DNA of 64,000 nucleotides from Mycolicibacterium sp. CBMA 247 (GCF_009729095.1 NZ_VTGX01000005.1:496001-560000), one strand, 5' to 3'. Positions 36,003 to 45,491 are shown, counted from the first letter of the stretch. The notes: generated from the letters alone by a model not told the origin. Numbers and translations are program-made.

Positions 36003-36815
36003 GTGACGAGGATGGATCAGCCGGACCTGGACGTGCGAATCCAGGATTACTACACCAACCAGTTCAGCGAATCCGAGCGGCTGCGAACCCGATCGGCCCA
36101 GGGGCGGCTGGAATTCGAGCGTGTCCAGGAATTGGTTGGCACCCGGATCGCGCCACAGTCGAAGATCCTTGATGTCGGGGGAGCCACGGGTGTCCATGCG
36201 GTCGCGCTCGCCGAGCAGGGGCATGACGTAGTCCTGATCGACCCGGTGCCCGACCACGTCGCCACCGCGCGCCGTTGCGGCACGTTCAGCGCCGAGATCG
36301 GTGACGCCCGCGAATTGAGATTCCCCGACGACGCGTTCGACGTCGTCCTGCTGTTTGGTCCGCTGTACCACCTTGCCTCCCAACGCATCCGGATCGATTG
36401 CCTGAGAGAGGCCAAACGGGTCACCCGGGCCGGTGGATGGTTGTTCGCCGCGGTCATCACCCGGTTCGCCTGCCATACGGTCAACACCTTGGGGCGCGAG
36501 GAATTGCCGGGTAAGGCCTATCCAGACGAGCTGATCGCAATGCTGGAGCGGGGAGAGGCGCCCGCAACCGTCAGATTTCCTGGCGGCCACTTCCACACAG
36601 GTGAGGAATTGCTGCTAGAGATGGCGGCGGCAGGCTTGCCGCACGCCGAGGCCCACGCCATCGAAGGTGCCAACGGTTTTGCTCTGGAGGAACTTCCGGC
36701 CGTCGACGAGGAGATCCATCAGGCCGCGCTGAGCCTGGTCCGGCTCAGCGGTCATCTCCCTGGCATCAGGGACATGACCAACCACTTGATGGGCATTGCG
36801 CGTGTCTTGAAATAG
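36003..36815 (+). CDS. SAM-dependent methyltransferase, inserted between two halves of an operon
   Basis: The 270-residue class I methyltransferase has motif I in L-D-V-G-G-A-T-G-V-H, the acidic ribose ligand in V-V-L-I-D-P, and a D-V-V-L-L-F-G-P-L-Y-H-L core, as in ubiE/arsenite-type enzymes. It starts at GTG 36003 or ATG 36012. It runs opposite to its neighbours and is bracketed by a 21-bp direct repeat, leaving only 59 bp upstream and 10 bp downstream within the inserted segment (35944-36825). Substrate is unknown. Confidence 0.85.
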   Translation: MTRMDQPDLDVRIQDYYTNQFSESERLRTRSAQGRLEFERVQELVGTRIAPQSKILDVGGATGVHAVALAEQGHDVVLIDPVPDHVATARRCGTFSAEIGDARELRFPDDAFDVVLLFGPLYHLASQRIRIDCLREAKRVTRAGGWLFAAVITRFACHTVNTLGREELPGKAYPDELIAMLERGEAPATVRFPGGHFHTGEELLLEMAAAGLPHAEAHAIEGANGFALEELPAVDEEIHQAALSLVRLSGHLPGIRDMTNHLMGIARVLK

Positions 36816-36825
36816 TCCCGGTTGA

Positions 36826-36846
36826 GGGTCACACCTTCTCACGCGG
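36826..36846. repeat. 21-bp direct repeat, copy 2
   Basis: Identical to 35923-35943, 903 bp away. This copy is the native 3' end of the transporter ATPase gene (last five codons plus stop and three bases). Confidence 0.9.
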
Positions 36847-38394
36847 TCTGGTCGGCGGAACCGCTGCCAGCAGCGTGCGGGTGTACTCGTGTTCGGGCGC
36901 GGTGAACAACTCGGCCGCCGGGCCGTATTCGACGACCTCGCCGGCCCGCATCACCAGCACGTCATGGCACATCCGGTGCACCACCGCCAGGTCATGCGCG
37001 ATGAACAGGTAGGTCAAGCCCAGCTCGCGCTGCAGATCCGACAACAGGTCCAGCACCCGCGACTGCACCGACACATCCAGGGAGGCCGTCGACTCATCGA
37101 GGATCAGCACATCGGGTTCGGTGGCCAGAGCCCGGGCGATACTGACGCGCTGTCGTTGCCCGCCGGACAGTTCGTGCGGATAGCGCGACGCGAAATCTGC
37201 TGGCAGACCCACGAGCTCGAGCAAATGAGCCACCCGCTCGGCGCGGCCCCGCCGCCCCGTGGCCAACCGGTGCACGCGCAACGGCTCACCGATCGCGGAG
37301 CTGACCCGGGCCCGCGGGTTGAGTGAGGCGAACGGGTCCTGGAACACCAGGCTGATCCGCCGGCGCAGTTCGCGACCGCCGGCGAACACGTCGTCCCCGT
37401 CCAGGGTCGCGGTACCCGCCGACGGCGTGGCCAACCCGGTCAGCGCAGCGGCCACCGTCGACTTGCCCGAGCCGGATTCACCGACGATCCCCAGCGTCGT
37501 CGCGCGTCGGAGTCGAAACGAGACGTCCTTGACGGCACGCACCGCGCCGTAGTGCACCTCAAGCCCGTTGGCCTGCAGCAGAACCGGCTCGTCGGCCGGT
37601 GCGGGGTCGGGACCGGGGCCGTCCACCAGGGGACGGGCCTCCAATAGCTCGCGGGTATAGGGGTGACGCGGACGGTCGAACACATCGAGGATCGGTGCCT
37701 GCTCGACGGCCCGGCCCTCGCGCAGCACGGTCACCTCGTCTGCCACCTGACCGACGACCCCGAGGTCGTGACTGATCCACACCACCGCGGTGCCGAACTC
37801 GCGCTGCAGATCGCCGACCAGATCGATGATCTGGGCCTGGGTGGTGACATCGAGTGCGGTGGTCGGTTCGTCGGCGATGAGCAGTTCCGGATCGCACGCC
37901 AGGGCGATCGCGATCATCACCCGCTGGCGCTGTCCGCCGGAGAGTTGATGCGGATAGGCATCGAGCCGATCCTGGGACAGCCCGACCGCGTCGAGCAGCT
38001 CACCTGCCCGGCCACGGGCCTGGCGCCGGGTCATCTTGCGATGTGTCTCAAGGGTTTCGGTGATCTGACGCTCCAGCGTCAGCAACGGGTTCAGCGAGGT
38101 CCCGGGATCCTGGAACACGAATCCGATCCGGCTACCGTGCACGGCCCGCAGTGCCCGGGCCGACGCCCCGATCAATTGGGCATCACCGGCCAGGCTGCTG
38201 GCACCGGCGACCACCGCCCCCGGCGCGTCCAACAGGCCGGTGGCGGCCAGCACCGTCATCGACTTGCCCGACCCGGACTCGCCGACGATGCCGACCGTCT
38301 GCTCACGCTGCACATCGAACGAGACGCCCCGTACGATCTCGCGGCGTCCGATCGCCACTCGCAGATCGCTGACTTTGAGCACCAGTGAGGTCAT
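36829..38394 (-). CDS. Peptide/nickel-type ABC transporter, fused double ATPase (DppD-DppF)
   Basis: The 521-residue protein contains two complete ATPase modules. Each has Walker A G-E-S-G-S-G-K-S (first at 38-45), signature L-S-G-G-Q-R-Q-R-V and Walker B (L-L-I-A-D-E-P and V-L-I-L-D-E-S). The fusion replaces the usual separate DppD and DppF. It energises uptake through the two permeases encoded just upstream, with 4-nt ATGA coupling to the second. Its final codons are duplicated in front of the SDR gene at 35922. Confidence 0.92.
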   Translation of the reverse strand: MTSLVLKVSDLRVAIGRREIVRGVSFDVQREQTVGIVGESGSGKSMTVLAATGLLDAPGAVVAGASSLAGDAQLIGASARALRAVHGSRIGFVFQDPGTSLNPLLTLERQITETLETHRKMTRRQARGRAGELLDAVGLSQDRLDAYPHQLSGGQRQRVMIAIALACDPELLIADEPTTALDVTTQAQIIDLVGDLQREFGTAVVWISHDLGVVGQVADEVTVLREGRAVEQAPILDVFDRPRHPYTRELLEARPLVDGPGPDPAPADEPVLLQANGLEVHYGAVRAVKDVSFRLRRATTLGIVGESGSGKSTVAAALTGLATPSAGTATLDGDDVFAGGRELRRRISLVFQDPFASLNPRARVSSAIGEPLRVHRLATGRRGRAERVAHLLELVGLPADFASRYPHELSGGQRQRVSIARALATEPDVLILDESTASLDVSVQSRVLDLLSDLQRELGLTYLFIAHDLAVVHRMCHDVLVMRAGEVVEYGPAAELFTAPEHEYTRTLLAAVPPTRPREKV

Positions 38395-39272
38395 CGCCGC
38401 CCCGCCCTTCTCGCCTCGATCGAGGTTCGTTGTTTGGGATCGAGCACGTCGCGCAGCCCGTCACCGAACAGGTTGAACGCCAACACCATCACGAAGATCG
38501 CTGCGCCCGGGAAGACCGCCATCCACCAGGCCAGGGTGACAAATCCCTGGGCGTCGAAGATCATCCGGCCCAGCGACGGCTGAGGCGGCTGGATACCCAA
38601 CCCCAGAAACGACAGCGCGGCCTCGGCCAGGATCGCGAACGCCAGCGACAGTGACAGCTGAACGATCAACGGCCCAGCGATATTCGGCAGGATGTGCCGG
38701 GTCAGGATGTAGCCGTCACCGGTGCCCATACTCCGCGACACCGCGACGAACGGTTCCACTCGTACTCCCAGCGCCGACGCCCGGGCCACCCGCGCGAAGA
38801 TCGGTATGTAGACGATCCCGATGGCCAGCATCGTGGTGGTGATGCCGGGGCCGAGGACCGCAACGATCGCCAGCGCGAGCAGCAACACCGGGAACGCGAA
38901 CATCACGTCGACGACCCGCATCACCACGGTGTCGATCCAGCCGCCCCGGTAGCCGGCCACCACACCGATCATCACGCCGATCACCGCGGCCAGCGCCACT
39001 GAGACCACGGCGACCCGGAGCGAGGCCGCGATCGCCACCAACACCCGCGAGAACACGTCGCGGCCAAGCTCATCGGTGCCGAACCAGTGCATAGTGCCGG
39101 GGCCCTGCAGCGCGCTGGGCACGTCGATGTCGTTGATGCCGTACGGCGCGATCCAGGATGCGGCTACCGCGACGACCAGCACCGCCAGCAGTACCGCGGC
39201 GCTGACCGCCGTCACCGGATTGGACAACAACAATCGCCATGACGGGACCCGGGAATCTTGAGTTGCGGTCAC
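38391..39272 (-). CDS. Peptide/nickel-type ABC permease (DppC-like)
   Basis: The 293-residue protein has an N-terminal helix, then H-W-F-G-T-D-E-L-G-R-D-V-F-S, the conserved DppC/OppC opening. Five more helices follow, with the EAA-type loop E-A-A-L-S-F-L-G-L-G-I. It overlaps both neighbours by 4 nt (ATGA) and forms the transmembrane pore with the DppB-like protein. Confidence 0.92.
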   Translation of the reverse strand: MTATQDSRVPSWRLLLSNPVTAVSAAVLLAVLVVAVAASWIAPYGINDIDVPSALQGPGTMHWFGTDELGRDVFSRVLVAIAASLRVAVVSVALAAVIGVMIGVVAGYRGGWIDTVVMRVVDVMFAFPVLLLALAIVAVLGPGITTTMLAIGIVYIPIFARVARASALGVRVEPFVAVSRSMGTGDGYILTRHILPNIAGPLIVQLSLSLAFAILAEAALSFLGLGIQPPQPSLGRMIFDAQGFVTLAWWMAVFPGAAIFVMVLAFNLFGDGLRDVLDPKQRTSIEARRAGRR

Positions 39273-40255
39273 GACAGCCGAATCCTCGGGTCCACGATCG
39301 CATACAGCACATCCACCAGCAGGTTGATCAGCAGGAACAGCACCGCGATCAACAGTACCGCGCCCTGGATCACCGGATAGTCGCGTGCGGCAACGGAATT
39401 GAACACCAGTCGGCCCAAACCCGGCCAGGCGAACACGACTTCGACCACGATGACCCCGCCCAGGATCGTGGCCAACTGAATTCCGGTGATGGTCAACACC
39501 GGAAGCAGAGCGTTGCGCACGATGTGGCGAAAGGTGACCACCGGCGGTGTCAGCCCCTTCGACCGCGCGGTTCGGACATAGCCCATGGCGGCGACCTCCA
39601 GCACCGCCGAGCGCACATAGCGGGTCATGATCGCGCCGGCCACCAGGCCCACCGTGAGGCCGGGCAGGATGACGTGGCGCAGCCAGCCGCCCGGATCTCC
39701 CAGCAGCGGGCGATATCCGGAGGTGGGTAACCAGCCGAGTGTCGAGGCGAACACCCCGATCAGCAGGATGCCCAACCAGAAATCCGGGACCGATACACCG
39801 AATTGGCTGGCGACCCGCACGATCGCATCGCTGACGCGTCCCTCTCGCAGGGCCGAGAAGATTCCGGCGGGCAGTGCGATCACCAGGGCGATGAGGATGC
39901 CGACCACACCGAGGGACAACGTCGCAGGCAGCCGGTCGAGCAGGGTGACGGTGACCGGGTCGCCGTTGCGGAAACTGACCCCGAGATCGCCCGTCAGCGC
40001 CGACCCGAGATAGGAGAAGAACTGCTCGACGATGGGCCGGTCCATGCCGCTGGCCGCACGCAGCGCGTCGTACGCCTGCGGGGTGTAGCGGGTGCCCAGC
40101 GCGCTCCGGACCGGATCACCGGGCACCAGGTGCACCAGGGCGAATACCACCACGAGCACCCCGATGAGCACTACGGCCGAGTACAGCAGCCGCCGGGCCA
40201 GGAACTCCACGATCGGATAATTTATCCGGATCGTGCGCAAAGTCTTTTGGGTCAA
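39269..40255 (-). CDS. Peptide/nickel-type ABC permease (DppB-like)
   Basis: The 328-residue protein has R-R-L-L-Y-S-A then six helices, with V-H-L-V-P-G-D-P after the first, as in DppB/OppB. The EAA loop is Y-V-R-T-A-R-S-K-G-L, the typical cytoplasmic ATPase contact. The gene follows that for the solute-binding lipoprotein after 6 nt and overlaps the next permease by 4 nt. Confidence 0.92.
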   Translation of the reverse strand: MTQKTLRTIRINYPIVEFLARRLLYSAVVLIGVLVVVFALVHLVPGDPVRSALGTRYTPQAYDALRAASGMDRPIVEQFFSYLGSALTGDLGVSFRNGDPVTVTLLDRLPATLSLGVVGILIALVIALPAGIFSALREGRVSDAIVRVASQFGVSVPDFWLGILLIGVFASTLGWLPTSGYRPLLGDPGGWLRHVILPGLTVGLVAGAIMTRYVRSAVLEVAAMGYVRTARSKGLTPPVVTFRHIVRNALLPVLTITGIQLATILGGVIVVEVVFAWPGLGRLVFNSVAARDYPVIQGAVLLIAVLFLLINLLVDVLYAIVDPRIRLS

Positions 40256-40261
40256 CGGGTT

Positions 40262-41782
40262 TCAACCTCGATCCAGGTCGGCGGTGCGGAACCGGACGGC
40301 GCCGTCGCGGCGCACCTGATAGCCCGACAGGTTGTTGGCCCAGGCCTGGATCACCGACGGGTTGTACAGGTAGATGTAACTGGCCTGATCCGCGATCCGG
40401 GTTGCGGCCTTGGCGTAGAGGTCTTTTCGCTTGGCGGCATCGGTCTCGGTGCGGCCGGCGTCCAGAAGTCGGTCGACCTCGGGGTCGGAGAACTTCTGGG
40501 CATTGCTGGTCCCGTTCGAGTGGTGTTGGGCGTAGTAGAAGTCGTCCGGGTCGATATTGCCCAGCCAGCCCATCATCAGCATGTCAAAGTGGCCGGTGTT
40601 CTGTTCGTCCAGCCACGTCGCGAAGTCCACGGTCCGGATGTCCACCTTGATGCCAAGGGGCGCAAGGTTGTCGGCGATGATCTGGGCCGCCGTCACCGTC
40701 TCGGGATACTCACTGGTCACCAGCATGTCCAGGTCATGTGGTGCGGCACCGGCCTGGCTCAGCAGTGCTGTGGCCTCGTGGGGGTCGTACCGGTACCGGT
40801 GGTAGTCGGTGAACCACGGGCTACCTCGCGGGACCGCGAGTTGATTGGTCGCAGCGGTGCGATAACTGGTGGCCGCGGCGATCGCGTCACGGTCGATGCC
40901 GTACGCGATGGCCTGGCGCGCGCGTGGGTCGTTCCATGGCGGACGGTCTTCGTTGAGCGCCAGATACCAGTAGTCATTGCCCGGTGTGACCGCCAGCGTC
41001 AGGGAATCGTCGTCGCGCAACTGGGCCACGCGCTGCGGCGGCACCGAATCCGTCCAGTCGATCTCGCCGGCCTGCAGCGCCGACAGCGCCGTCGTCGGCT
41101 CCGAGATGAACCGGAACGTCACCCCGGACACCGGCGGAGCCCCGCCCCAATAATCCCGGTTCGCCTTGAGCGTGATGGAGTCGCCGCTGCGCCGGGACGC
41201 GAAGGAGAACGGACCGGTGCCGATCGGATGGGTTGCGATCTGCCCACTCTCGACATTGGCGCGCTGCACGATCGCCATGCCCTTGAACCCACCGAGATTG
41301 GTCAGCAGGTTCGGGGCGGGCTGGCGGACCGTGATCCGCACGGTCGCCGCATCCGGCGCGGTGACGCTGCTGACGGCACTGAACTTGTCGACGTTGGTCA
41401 GCTGCTCGTCGATGATGCGGCGGTACGAATACACCACGTCGTCGGCGGTCAGCGGGCTGCCGTCGTGCCAGCGCACGCCGTGGCGCAGGTGAAACGTCCA
41501 GGTGAGTTGGTCGTCGCTGACCTCCCAGGACTGCGCCAGGGCGGGGCGCATCTGCAGGTTCTCGTCGGGTTCGACCAATGTGTCGAACACGTTCTCCAAC
41601 ACCTCGAACGAGAAGTAGGCACTGGTCCGGTGCGGGTCGAGCTGATCGGGTTCCCCCGCGATGGCCGCGACGAGATTGCCCGAGGACTCGCCGCCGAGGT
41701 CGACCCGGCTGCCCGTGGAACACGCAGCCAGCACGAATACCAGGACTGTCGCCAACGCTTTCACCGCTGGTCGTGTGGTCAC
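40262..41782 (-). CDS. Solute-binding lipoprotein of peptide-type ABC transporter (SBP family 5)
   Basis: The 506-residue lipoprotein has its lipobox at V-L-A-A-C (Cys21). Family 5 segments include E-P-D-Q-L-D-P-H at the mature N-terminus, W-T-F-H-L-R-H-G-V-R-W-H-D-G-S-P-L and A-I-A-Y-G-I-D-R-D-A-I. It is the first gene of the transporter operon and delivers an oligopeptide, nickel chelate or similar ligand to the permease pair. The ligand is not predictable. A 129-bp divergent spacer separates it from the exported-protein gene at 41912. Confidence 0.92.
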   Translation of the reverse strand: MTTRPAVKALATVLVFVLAACSTGSRVDLGGESSGNLVAAIAGEPDQLDPHRTSAYFSFEVLENVFDTLVEPDENLQMRPALAQSWEVSDDQLTWTFHLRHGVRWHDGSPLTADDVVYSYRRIIDEQLTNVDKFSAVSSVTAPDAATVRITVRQPAPNLLTNLGGFKGMAIVQRANVESGQIATHPIGTGPFSFASRRSGDSITLKANRDYWGGAPPVSGVTFRFISEPTTALSALQAGEIDWTDSVPPQRVAQLRDDDSLTLAVTPGNDYWYLALNEDRPPWNDPRARQAIAYGIDRDAIAAATSYRTAATNQLAVPRGSPWFTDYHRYRYDPHEATALLSQAGAAPHDLDMLVTSEYPETVTAAQIIADNLAPLGIKVDIRTVDFATWLDEQNTGHFDMLMMGWLGNIDPDDFYYAQHHSNGTSNAQKFSDPEVDRLLDAGRTETDAAKRKDLYAKAATRIADQASYIYLYNPSVIQAWANNLSGYQVRRDGAVRFRTADLDRG

Positions 41783-41911
41783 GATTTCTCCAGGATCACC
41801 GCGGGCGATCCGTCAGTACGCACACCCGCTGGAGCCGTCGCGGGGGCCGGTCTGACACGTCCGGACCCATACCGGTGACGGCACTGATGAAGACTGCGAT
41901 ACTCACCCATT

Positions 41912-42451
41912 GTGACCTTCAAGCGCACGGCGGCCGCGACCGCCCTGATGTCGGCCCTGGGAATCGGACTCAGCCTGGGGATTGCCGGCCCGGCACAGGC
42001 CGACCCCGTCATGCAGGGCGTCTACACCTACACCCAGGACGGGATGGACCCGCAGACGTTCACGGTGTTCCCGTCCTGCGTCCCGGTCGTCGGAGACCTG
42101 CGTGAGCCTCTCGAACTGGCGGTGGCGTGCCGACTGCACGTTGCGACGAGCAGAGACCTCAAGGGTGGCGACGCGCGGCTCACCGGAGGGCTGTGGACGT
42201 ATTCGACCTCGACTAACGAGGGCATGAAGTGCCCGGACGGCAGCTGGGCGCCGACCACCGAGACCTACAAGTTCGATGATGTGTCGATGACCGGCACCCG
42301 CAGCGTGGCCAACAACGAAGCGTGCGGCGGCACCTTGGCGCCGGCAATCCACACCTTCCCGTTCACCCTGGCGTACAAGGAGCCGTTGCCGCTCCCGGTC
42401 CAGGTCTACCCGCTGGACTGCGAGCCGGGCGGCTTGCGGTGGTGCACCTAA
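41912..42451 (+). CDS. Secreted protein of unknown function
   Basis: The 179-residue protein from a GTG start has a clear signal peptide (hydrophobic 8-25, cleavage near A-Q-A-D-P). The mature part has six Cys in a beta-rich domain, with repeated Y-T-Y-T, G-G-L-W-T-Y and E-T-Y-K-F-D motifs. Similar small secreted proteins are frequent in mycobacteria but no function is known. It precedes the GH183-type gene by 20 nt, so both may be expressed together and act on the envelope. Confidence 0.75.
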   Translation: MTFKRTAAATALMSALGIGLSLGIAGPAQADPVMQGVYTYTQDGMDPQTFTVFPSCVPVVGDLREPLELAVACRLHVATSRDLKGGDARLTGGLWTYSTSTNEGMKCPDGSWAPTTETYKFDDVSMTGTRSVANNEACGGTLAPAIHTFPFTLAYKEPLPLPVQVYPLDCEPGGLRWCT

Positions 42452-42470
42452 GGCCGAAAGGACCTGGGGA

Positions 42471-43541
42471 GTGCTACCGCTGATCGACGGCAAGGTCGTC
42501 GACATCACCGGGCCGGGACGCACCGACCGGTTCGGTGTCACCTGTACCGATCTCGGTGCGTCGATCATCGCTCCCAACGGCAAGTTGGTATCGGTCTTCG
42601 GCGACACGTTCTCCGGTCGCCGGGTCGGGCAAGGAGACTGGCGCTCACCGGTGGTGCTGATCGGCATGGGCGACGCCAACCACGAGATCGTCTACGAATA
42701 CGCGGGCGGATCAGACCCCGCTTACGCGCGGCAACTGTGGGACTACATTCACGACGACGCGGCATCGGGGTGGCGCCGCGGTGGTATCAGCACCGTGATC
42801 CCCTCGGATCTACTGAGGGTCGGGGGCTCGCTATACCTGCACGCGATCGTCAATCATGGCTTCGGCGACGTCATCTGGACAGAGATCTGGCGCTCCGACG
42901 ACAGTGGGGTGTCCTGGACTCATCTGGGTGAGCAGGCGAAGTTCCCGGCGGATTTGCACGATGGCTTCGCTCAATGCTGGTCGTGGGACTTCGACCCCGA
43001 CGACGGCTGGGTGTATGTGGTGGCGACGGGTTTTCAGCGCGACAAGGGCATCATCCTCATGCGCGTCCGGCCCGACCAGATCGGCCAACGTTCGCAGTAC
43101 TCCAGTTGGGGGTTCACCGACGGGCGCTGGCAGTGGGGACAGCAGGCCACGCCCATCACTCCACCCGACGAGCACTGGGGCGAGCTGACTCTCCGCCGCA
43201 CCGCCCCGGGCAAATGGGTTCTGGGCGGATTCCTGGCGTCCTCGTACGCACTGGGCTACCGGGTGGTGTCCTCGCCGGTGGCCAACATGTACACCACACC
43301 GGTCCAGACACCGATCGTCGGATCGTCCTGGGAAGCCGAGGACCAGGCAGGCAGCCAGGTCGCGCAACTGTACGGTGGCTATCTGCTGCCCGGCTCCCGT
43401 TTCGGCGTCACCGGTGGTGTCGGAGTGGTGGTCTCACAGTGGCGCACCGACACCGGATGGCCTTACCGGGCAATGCAATTCAAGGCCAAGTTGAAGGACA
43501 CGTCCAAGACGCCGCGGACTCCGGACCCGGTAAATCTGTGA
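42471..43541 (+). CDS. DUF4185 protein, probable GH183 endo-D-arabinofuranase
   Basis: The 356-residue protein shows the DUF4185 five-bladed-propeller pattern. D-R-F-G-V-T-C-T-D-L-G is near the start, followed by F-G-D-T-F-S-G and S-P-V-V-L-I-G. Later blocks include W-S-W-D-F-D-P-D-D-G-W-V-Y and W-G-E-L-T-L-R. DUF4185 was assigned to GH183 for enzymes that cut the D-arabinan of arabinogalactan. No signal peptide is visible from the GTG start, which is odd for a cell-wall enzyme. It lies 20 nt after an exported-protein gene and converges on an SDR gene. Confidence 0.82.
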   Translation: MLPLIDGKVVDITGPGRTDRFGVTCTDLGASIIAPNGKLVSVFGDTFSGRRVGQGDWRSPVVLIGMGDANHEIVYEYAGGSDPAYARQLWDYIHDDAASGWRRGGISTVIPSDLLRVGGSLYLHAIVNHGFGDVIWTEIWRSDDSGVSWTHLGEQAKFPADLHDGFAQCWSWDFDPDDGWVYVVATGFQRDKGIILMRVRPDQIGQRSQYSSWGFTDGRWQWGQQATPITPPDEHWGELTLRRTAPGKWVLGGFLASSYALGYRVVSSPVANMYTTPVQTPIVGSSWEAEDQAGSQVAQLYGGYLLPGSRFGVTGGVGVVVSQWRTDTGWPYRAMQFKAKLKDTSKTPRTPDPVNL

Positions 43542-43545
43542 GAGT

Positions 43546-44292
43546 TCAGGCGGTGAATCCGCCGTCGACGTTCCAGCTCGCGCCGGTGACGTACCCGGAC
43601 TCCGGGCCGGCCAGGAAGCTCACCACGGCGGCGATGTCGCTGGTGTGCCCGTAGCGGCCCAGCGCGACGATTCCCTTTGCCGCCTCCGCGAATTCACCCT
43701 GATCGGGGTTCATGTCGGTATCGATCGGACCAGGCTGCACGTTGTTGACGGTGATCCCGCGCGGGCCGAGCTCGCGGGCCAGGCCACGGGTCAGCGAGGC
43801 GACCGCCCCCTTGGTCATCGCGTAGGCCGACAACCCCGGCTCGGGCACCCGGTCGGCATTGATGCTGCCGATGTTGATGATCCGCGCTCCCTCGCCGAGA
43901 TGGGCCACCGCGCTGCGGACGGCGGCGAACACGCCACCGATGTTGATCGCCACCATCCGGTCGAACTGCTCTTGGGGGAAGTCGTCGATCGGTGAAATCA
44001 CCGCCACCCCTGCGTTGTTGACCAGGACGTCCAGACCGCCGAGGTCTGAGGCAGCCTGGTCGACGGCAGCGGCCACCTGGGCCGGATCGGCGCTGTCGGC
44101 GTGGATCGCCACCGCCTTCGCGCCGTCGGCGGTGAGCTCGGCGACCAGCTTGTCGGCCTCGGCCGACGACGACCCATAGGTGAACGCCACCGCGGCGCCG
44201 TCGGCGGCCAGACGCCGGACGATCTGTGCGCCGATCCCGCGGGATCCTCCGGTTACCAGTGCGCGACGCCCGGCCAGGGATGCAGTTGCCAT
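43546..44292 (-). CDS. Classical SDR oxidoreductase (FabG-like)
   Basis: The 248-residue enzyme has T-G-G-S-R-G-I-G (15-22), V-N-N-A-G, catalytic Y-A-M-T-K and a C-terminal V-T-G-A-S-W-N-V-D-G-G, the usual 3-oxoacyl-reductase-like ending. It is a cytosolic NAD(P)H oxidoreductase of unknown substrate. The ATG at 44292 places the first strand at the N-terminus; a longer start is possible but would overlap the divergent control region of the next gene. Confidence 0.87.
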   Translation of the reverse strand: MATASLAGRRALVTGGSRGIGAQIVRRLAADGAAVAFTYGSSSAEADKLVAELTADGAKAVAIHADSADPAQVAAAVDQAASDLGGLDVLVNNAGVAVISPIDDFPQEQFDRMVAINIGGVFAAVRSAVAHLGEGARIINIGSINADRVPEPGLSAYAMTKGAVASLTRGLARELGPRGITVNNVQPGPIDTDMNPDQGEFAEAAKGIVALGRYGHTSDIAAVVSFLAGPESGYVTGASWNVDGGFTA

Positions 44293-44417
44293 TTCAGTTC
44301 CTTCCCACGCATTCAAGGCTTTCCGGCCAGATCGACCAAGGGCCACGCTTGGTAAAGGACGGTATCTGGGCGGAGATTCCCAGTGTGACTGGCCTCACCA
44401 TGTGGCAGGGTGTTCGG

Positions 44418-45491
44418 ATGGTCAAGCGTGTAGTGGTTTGGGGCACCGGTTTCGTGGGACAGATGGTCATCGCCGAGATCGTCAAGCACCCATTGTTCGA
44501 ACTCGTCGGCGTCGGGGTCAGCAATCCGGAGAAGGTGGGCCGCGATGTCGGCGACATCTGCGCGCTCGGCGGCCCCATCGGGATCACGGCCACCGACGAT
44601 GTCGAGGCGCTCATCGCATTGAAGCCCGATGCGCTGGTGCATTACGGGCCGACGGCCGCCCACGCCGACGTCAACATCGACCTGATCACCCGGTTCCTGC
44701 GCGCCGGTATCGACGTCTGCTCCACCGCGATGACGCCCTGGGTGTGGCCCAAGATGCACCTCAACCCGCCCAACTGGATCGAACCCGTCACCGAGGCCTG
44801 TGAGGCCGGCGGGGCGTCGTGCTTCACCACCGGGATCGATCCGGGCTTCGCCAACGACCTGTTCCCGATGACGTTGATGGGCCTGTGCTCGGAGGTGCGC
44901 CGGGTGCGGGCCTCGGAACTTCTGGACTACACGAACTACACCGGCGATTACGAATTCGAGATGGGCATCGGCAAACCGCCTGAGCACCGGGCGCTGCTGG
45001 AAACCCCGGACATCCTCATCTTCGCCTGGGGTGCAACGGTTCCGATGATTGCGCACGCCGCGGGGATCGAGCTCGACGAGATCACCACCACGTGGGACAA
45101 GTGGATCACCCCTGACGACCGCAAGTCGGCCAAGGGCATCATCCCGGCCGGCAACGTCGCCGCGGTGCGCTTCACCATCAACGGCGTCTACCGGGGCGAG
45201 ACCCGTATCCAGCTCGAGCACGTCAACCGGATCGGTCTGGACGCCGCCCCGGACTGGCCATCCGGAAACGACAACGACGTCTACCGCGTCGACATCGAGG
45301 GCACCCCGAGCATTTCTCAGGAGACCGCCTTCCGGTTCACCGACGGCTCCGGGCGGGACGCTGCCGCCGCGGGGTGTCTGGCCACCGGACTGCGTGCGCT
45401 CAACGCCGTGCCCGCGGTCAACGATCATTTGCCAGGATGGGTGACACCCCTCGATCTACCGTTGATTCCCGGGTTCGGCACCATTCGCTAA
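44418..45491 (+). CDS. Dihydrodipicolinate-reductase-like / diaminopentanoate-dehydrogenase-like NAD(P) enzyme
   Basis: The 357-residue protein opens V-V-V-W-G-T-G-F-V-G-Q, a Rossmann loop, and continues with D-A-L-V-H-Y-G-P-T. G-I-D-P-G-F-A-N-D precedes a catalytic-like domain of the DapB_N family found in many mycobacterial paralogues and in 2,4-diaminopentanoate dehydrogenase. ATG at 44418 was chosen; 44400 is an in-frame alternative. The real substrate is unknown, and amine dehydrogenation or carbonyl reduction are both plausible. Confidence 0.72.
   Translation: MVKRVVVWGTGFVGQMVIAEIVKHPLFELVGVGVSNPEKVGRDVGDICALGGPIGITATDDVEALIALKPDALVHYGPTAAHADVNIDLITRFLRAGIDVCSTAMTPWVWPKMHLNPPNWIEPVTEACEAGGASCFTTGIDPGFANDLFPMTLMGLCSEVRRVRASELLDYTNYTGDYEFEMGIGKPPEHRALLETPDILIFAWGATVPMIAHAAGIELDEITTTWDKWITPDDRKSAKGIIPAGNVAAVRFTINGVYRGETRIQLEHVNRIGLDAAPDWPSGNDNDVYRVDIEGTPSISQETAFRFTDGSGRDAAAAGCLATGLRALNAVPAVNDHLPGWVTPLDLPLIPGFGTIR

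Noticed and set aside
39803..41878. A 691-codon open frame on the plus strand opposite the permease and binding-protein genes
   Set aside because: It is antisense to clear family 5 transporter genes. Its translation is low-complexity Arg/His/Gly/Gln text with no domain, typical of GC-rich shadow frames.
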